From positions 3,455,933 through 3,480,918 of the forward strand of contig KQ481983.1 of NCBI GenBank assembly GCA_001430745.1: a stretch of DNA of 24,986 nt, given 5' to 3'. This DNA comes from Auxenochlorella pyrenoidosa (lineage: Eukaryota; Chlorophyta; Trebouxiophyceae; Chlorellales; Chlorellaceae). The stretch's first letter is position 1; every line of letters starts with the position of its first letter. The position numbers and the translations under genes are program-made. A model generated the notes under the pieces. It did no database searches. It was not told the origin of the DNA and saw nothing but the letters and a program-made list of their open reading frames with translations. Shown here piece by piece: positions 21,295-24,986 of this stretch.

Positions 21295-21462
21295 CAGCAC
21301 AGGGCGGCAGCGGCGGCAGCAGCAGAGTTGGGGCCACGCGCGCCCCTTGCTCTCAACATTCACGCACTCGCCTGCGATCCTGCTGACTAGAATTTCATTT
21401 GTCTATTCATACAGCGGGGCAGAAGGCGGGCAGAAAGCCACTCCCATCACTGCCCGTTCACG

Positions 21463-24400
21463 ATGGCGGCAGCGTGCGCCGGTTTTGACATCGGCGATTC
21501 GGCCAGTTGCATTGCTGTAGCCAGGAGGGGCGGTGAGTAGACTGCTCGCGTGCCCGCCGCATGATCGCCAAACAGAACTTGAGCGGCCCCCGGGCGGAGG
21601 CACGATCATCAGACAATTTGGATCGCAATCACTGCAGCAGCGGTGCTGCCGCGCATGGTGGCCGTTCCTGCCGTCCCTGCCGCCGCCGCCGCACCGTAGC
21701 CACTGCCTACGTTAGGGTGCCTGCAGGTGTTGATGTGCTGCTCAACAAGGAGAGCAAGCGCGAGACGCCCAGCGTTGTGACCTTCACCTCCAAGCAGCGC
21801 ATGATGGGCACGGACGCAGGTGGGTGCTGCTCCGGCTCCGCTGCCTGCGCCGCTGCCGCATGCGGCCCCGGCTGCCGCACACTATCCTGGCACCCGTTGG
21901 CATTCCGGGTGCTGCTGGGCTGGGTGCTGCCCGCCGCAGCTGCCAAGCCAACCCGCCCCCCTGCCTGGCCGCTCTCTGTGCAGTGGGCGCCATGTCCACC
22001 AACCCCAAGAACACCATCAGCCAGCTCAAGCGCCTGCTGGGCAAGAAGTTCAGCGACCCCCACGTGCAGCAGGACCTGGCCTACTTCCCCTTCAAGGTGG
22101 TGGAGGGCCCCAACGGCGAGTGCCTGTACGAGGTGGGTGCTGCCGGCGCCGCTGCCGCCGCTGCCGCCGCCGCAGCGACCTTTGCTTGCGAGCGGTCCAC
22201 GCTCTGCCTGTGTTCCCAGCTTGTTGGGGGGGGGGGGGCTGCCGCGTCGGATGCCGCTGCGAGCGCGGGGAGCACAGGGCGGCACCAGGTTTGGCTTCCG
22301 CCTGCGCCACCCCTGCGTCTGGCTGTGTACGCTCATCCATCAGGCCCTGGTGTTTGCGGCAGCGCAGCGCCCGCACGTGCCTCATGCTGCACCTGCTCTC
22401 ATGCACCCGGGCCTGATGCACTGGCAGGGGCTCTGCCTCTCTCTTGAACTTGATTTTGAGCTGTGCTGCGCTGCCCCCCACCCACCCACCCCCCCACCCC
22501 TGGTATTGCAGGTCCAGTACCTGGACAAGACGCACACCTTCACGGCGGAGCAGCTGATGGCCATGCTGCTGGTGGACCTCAAGGAGGTGGCCGAGGCCGA
22601 CGGCGTGGCCGTCTCCGAGGCGGTGCTGTCGGTGCCCACATACTACACGGAGCCGGAGCGGCACGCCATGCTGGCGGCGGCGCAGGTGGGGCGTGGGGCC
22701 GGCGGTGTGCCCGCAGGGTGGCAGGGCAGGCAGAGCAAACAATGTACTGCTCTGCGGGTCTTCTTCACCTGCCGTGTGGCAAACCAGCAACCTGGGTTGC
22801 CAGCGGGCTCCACCGGCTGCCGCTGCCCTGCGCCACGCTGCACCGCCGCGCTCCTCCGCCTCCTTTGCCCACTGCCGCCCTCCTGGCCGCCCGGCTGACC
22901 CGGCGTCTCGCCCCCCCCCTCCGCAGCTGGCCGGCCTCAACTGCCTGCGCCTGCTGAACGAGACCAGCGCCACCGCCCTGGCCTACGGCATCTACAAGAC
23001 CGACCTGCCGGAGGGCGACCCCGTGAATGTGGTCATCATCGACGTGGGCTTTGCCTCCACCCAGGCAAGTGCAGGCGGCCGCCTGGGCGGGGCGGGCCGG
23101 AGCTGGGCATGTTGCGGCTGCAGGCGCGGGGCAGCAGGGCGACCCCTGGGTCTGAGGTTGCTCTGCGCAGCAGGCAGGGCGCAGCGATGCCTCGTTCGAG
23201 CGACCGCGGGCTGCATGCAGGGCCGGGGCCTGCCCGCTGGACGCGTCCGCCGACGCACCGGCCGCCCCCCATCCCCCACCCCATTCCCGCAGGTCTGCGT
23301 GGTGGCGCTGAAGAAGGGGCAGCTGCAGGTGCTGTCCAACGCGTGGGACCGCGACCTGGGCGGCCGCAACCTGGACATTGTGCTGTTCGAGCACTTTGTC
23401 AGGTGGGTCTGGCCTCGGACGCTGGTGTTTGAATGTGCCCAGTTGTGTGCAACGTTGCTGTGCGCCCAAGCTGAGGGGGTTGGCCGCCCTCGGTACAATA
23501 TATTCTCAAAGAGACTGAACCAGTTTCTCAAATAGACTGCACCGCCGCAAGGCTGTGCGGCGCTCCTGCCCAGCCTTCAGCGGCTCTAGAAGCGTGCCAC
23601 GCCCTGCCTTGCTGCCACAGACGAGTTGCGAGCCCACCCCGCTACCACTCGCCCCCTCTCTTCCCCCCACCCACCAGGGAGTTCAACGAGCGCTACAAGA
23701 TCGACGTGAAGAGCAACCTGCGCGCCTGCCACCGCCTGCGCATGGGCTGCGAGAAGGTGGGCCTCCCCTCTTCCGGGGCCCTGGCGCCTCTTGCTCCATG
23801 GCCTGCACGTCACCAAGGCAGGGCGTGCCTTGCGTGGGCTGCTGCCAATCCCAGCCCGCGAGCGTGGGCGCGCCCTCGACCCCCACCCCTCCACACACAC
23901 CCACACCCCACCCCTTGCAGGTCAAGAAGGTGCTGACCACCAACCCCGAGGCCCCCATCAACGTGGAGTGCATCATGAACGACGTGGACGCCTCGGGCAT
24001 GATCACGCGCGACGTGTTTGAGGAGGAGGCCGCCGAGGTGCTGGGCCGCCTGCTGGTGCCCGTCAAGAAGGTGTGTGTGTGTGTGTGTGTGCGCGCGCGA
24101 AGAGCAGGCCCCCCCCCCCGTGGGGTATGTGGGTTTGTGTGTGGGGCTGGAAGGGGGCCGAACGGCTGCAGAGATGCAAGCTTTCTGGATGGGCCGTACC
24201 TGGTTGGCAGCAGCCTGCAGGCTGGCGTGGGTATGGCGAGGTGCTGGGCTTGCCCAGGGAAGCAATGCAGTGCAGCAGGCTGTGGGTGCGCAGGCAGAGG
24301 CTCGGTGGTGCTATGCTTCAGCAGCAAATACTGCGTGCACCCTCCCTTGCTCGGTTCTCTACTGGCTTTGCTCACATCAAGCGGCGAACCAACCGTGTGT

Positions 24401-24986
24401 ACACCCGCCCTGCCCTGCGTGCTCCTCCCACCGAGCACAAAGCCCCTCCTTGTCCTCTGCTGCCACTGCAGGCCCTGGCAGATGCGGGCCTGGAGCCCAG
24501 CCAGATCGCAAATGTGGAGGTGGTTGGCGGCACCACGCGCGTGCCCGCTGTGCTCAAGCAGCTGACTGAGTTCTTTGGCCGCGAGCCCAGCCGCACTCTC
24601 AACGCCAAGGAGACGGTGGCGCGCGGCTGCGCGCTGCAGTGCGCGATGCTGAGCCCCACCTTCAAGGCAAGCGGCTCGTGGGGCAGTGCAGGGGTTACAT
24701 CGTCTAAGCCTGGCCCCTGTTGGTAGTGGGGCGCTCTTGCCGGCGCAGGGACGCAGGGCCAGCACGCAAACATGCAAGCCGGGCCCAGCTGCGTACCCCT
24801 TGTGGCCAGCGGGCGGGTGTGTGTGCCCTAGCTGGAGGGCCATGGAGCCATGCGGGGCTGCCTGCAGGGTGTGGCTCAAGCCGGCGGACATCCCAGGCAT
24901 TTGGCTCTCCATCTAAACACCTGGCTGCCCGCCTGCCTGCCCCGCTCGAGTGGGGTGCCTCATGTAGGCGCATCCCCCTGGCCCCC
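21463..24986 (+). CDS. Hsp110/SSE-type HSP70 (plant HSP70-14/15 type), C-terminus beyond window
   Basis: Exons 21463-21532, 21727-21819, 21984-22132, 22512-22685, 22927-23064, 23293-23402, 23678-23756, 23921-24070 and 24472-24666 join in frame to 386 residues, covering the nucleotide-binding domain. Signatures: [17 protein letters not shown] at the N-terminus, [44 protein letters not shown] and [20 protein letters not shown]. The DVGFAST version of the phosphate loop and the KTDLPEGD segment point to Hsp110/SSE rather than canonical Hsp70. Hsp110s are nucleotide-exchange factors for cytosolic Hsp70 and hold unfolded proteins. The exon 5 donor is GC (CACCCAG, then GCAAGT). The exon 9 donor also appears to be GC (TTCAAG, then GCAAGC), because reading on gives non-homologous sequence and a stop. 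The next exon, expected to begin with a VREF-like motif, is not seen before the window ends. Confidence 0.92.
22226..22238 (+). repeat. G13 homopolymer in an Hsp110 intron
   Basis: Thirteen Gs within the intron between exons 3 and 4. It is on the sense strand and away from the acceptor, so it is not a polypyrimidine tract. Confidence 0.85.
24071..24099 (+). repeat. (GT)10 plus GC-dinucleotide microsatellite starting at a splice donor
   Basis: Ten GT units followed by alternating GC, beginning exactly at the donor after Hsp110 exon 8 (exon end 24070). Every GT is a potential alternative donor. Confidence 0.9.

Larger units (their letters stand above)
20551..21462. other. DGD1 3' UTR and Hsp110 upstream region
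   Basis: 912 bp with no supported gene and lower GC than the flanks. It holds an AATAAA at 20685-20690 and a TGTAA at 20911-20915; the latter is the more likely algal poly(A) signal for DGD1. The right part should carry the promoter of the Hsp110 gene. Confidence 0.5.

Noticed and set aside
24868..24915. A following Hsp110 exon after a CAG near 24867 ([10 protein letters not shown] frame)
   Set aside because: The translation does not resemble the expected VREF-type continuation and soon meets a stop; the true next exon probably lies beyond the window.
1..24986. Transposons, viral insertions, tRNA or rRNA genes
   Set aside because: No transposase, reverse transcriptase, terminal repeats or cloverleaf-like segment was found on either strand.

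Overview
This window is nuclear DNA from a GC-rich green alga, most likely a chlorophyte of the Chlorella/Trebouxiophyceae kind. The evidence is the set of recognisable plant/algal proteins (a DGD1-type galactolipid synthase, a plant-type reticulon, an Hsp110-type HSP70), genes split into many short exons by introns of about 60-450 bp, strong third-position G/C bias, Ala/Gln-rich linkers, and TGTAA (the green-algal poly(A) signal) downstream of several stops. There are no operons, rRNA, tRNA or CRISPR arrays that I can see. The assignment to a lineage is inference; no species can be named from the sequence alone.

Layout. (1) 446-2783 (+): TFIIB/BRF-like factor with a zinc ribbon, two degenerate cyclin folds and a polyQ tail. 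(2) 3288-4249 (-): small secreted protein of unknown function. (3) 5502-6694 (+): unknown Ala/Gln-rich protein. (4) 6975-9228 (-): CS-domain plus TPR protein. (5) 10570-12490 (-): reticulon-like ER membrane protein. (6) 12999-15138 (+): TPR co-chaperone-like module inserted into a KIAA1143/DUF4604-like protein, divergent from the reticulon. (7) 15434-20550 (+): DGD1, 13 exons, plus a duplicated 16-codon exon copy inside one intron. (8) 21463 to beyond the window end (+): Hsp110-type HSP70, N-terminal 386 residues. Gene-poor gaps lie at 1-445, 4250-5501, 9229-10569 and 20551-21462.

Exon structures were worked out by hand from splice consensus, reading-frame continuity and protein-family continuity. 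For genes 1, 2, 5, 6, 7 and 8 all junctions are in frame; gene 4 is in frame only if two GC donors are used; gene 3 has one weak junction.

Main points of interest: about 7 of about 42 introns appear to use a GC rather than GT donor, far above the usual ~1%; a TPR domain with a perfectly spaced carboxylate clamp interrupts a DUF4604-like protein; DGD1 carries an in-frame tandem copy of an exon end with its own splice sites; and the palindromic motif GCATGC(A) occurs over a dozen times, always outside coding exons. Three of the eight genes (CS-TPR, clamp-TPR, Hsp110) are chaperone-related, but nothing in the sequence shows that they work together.
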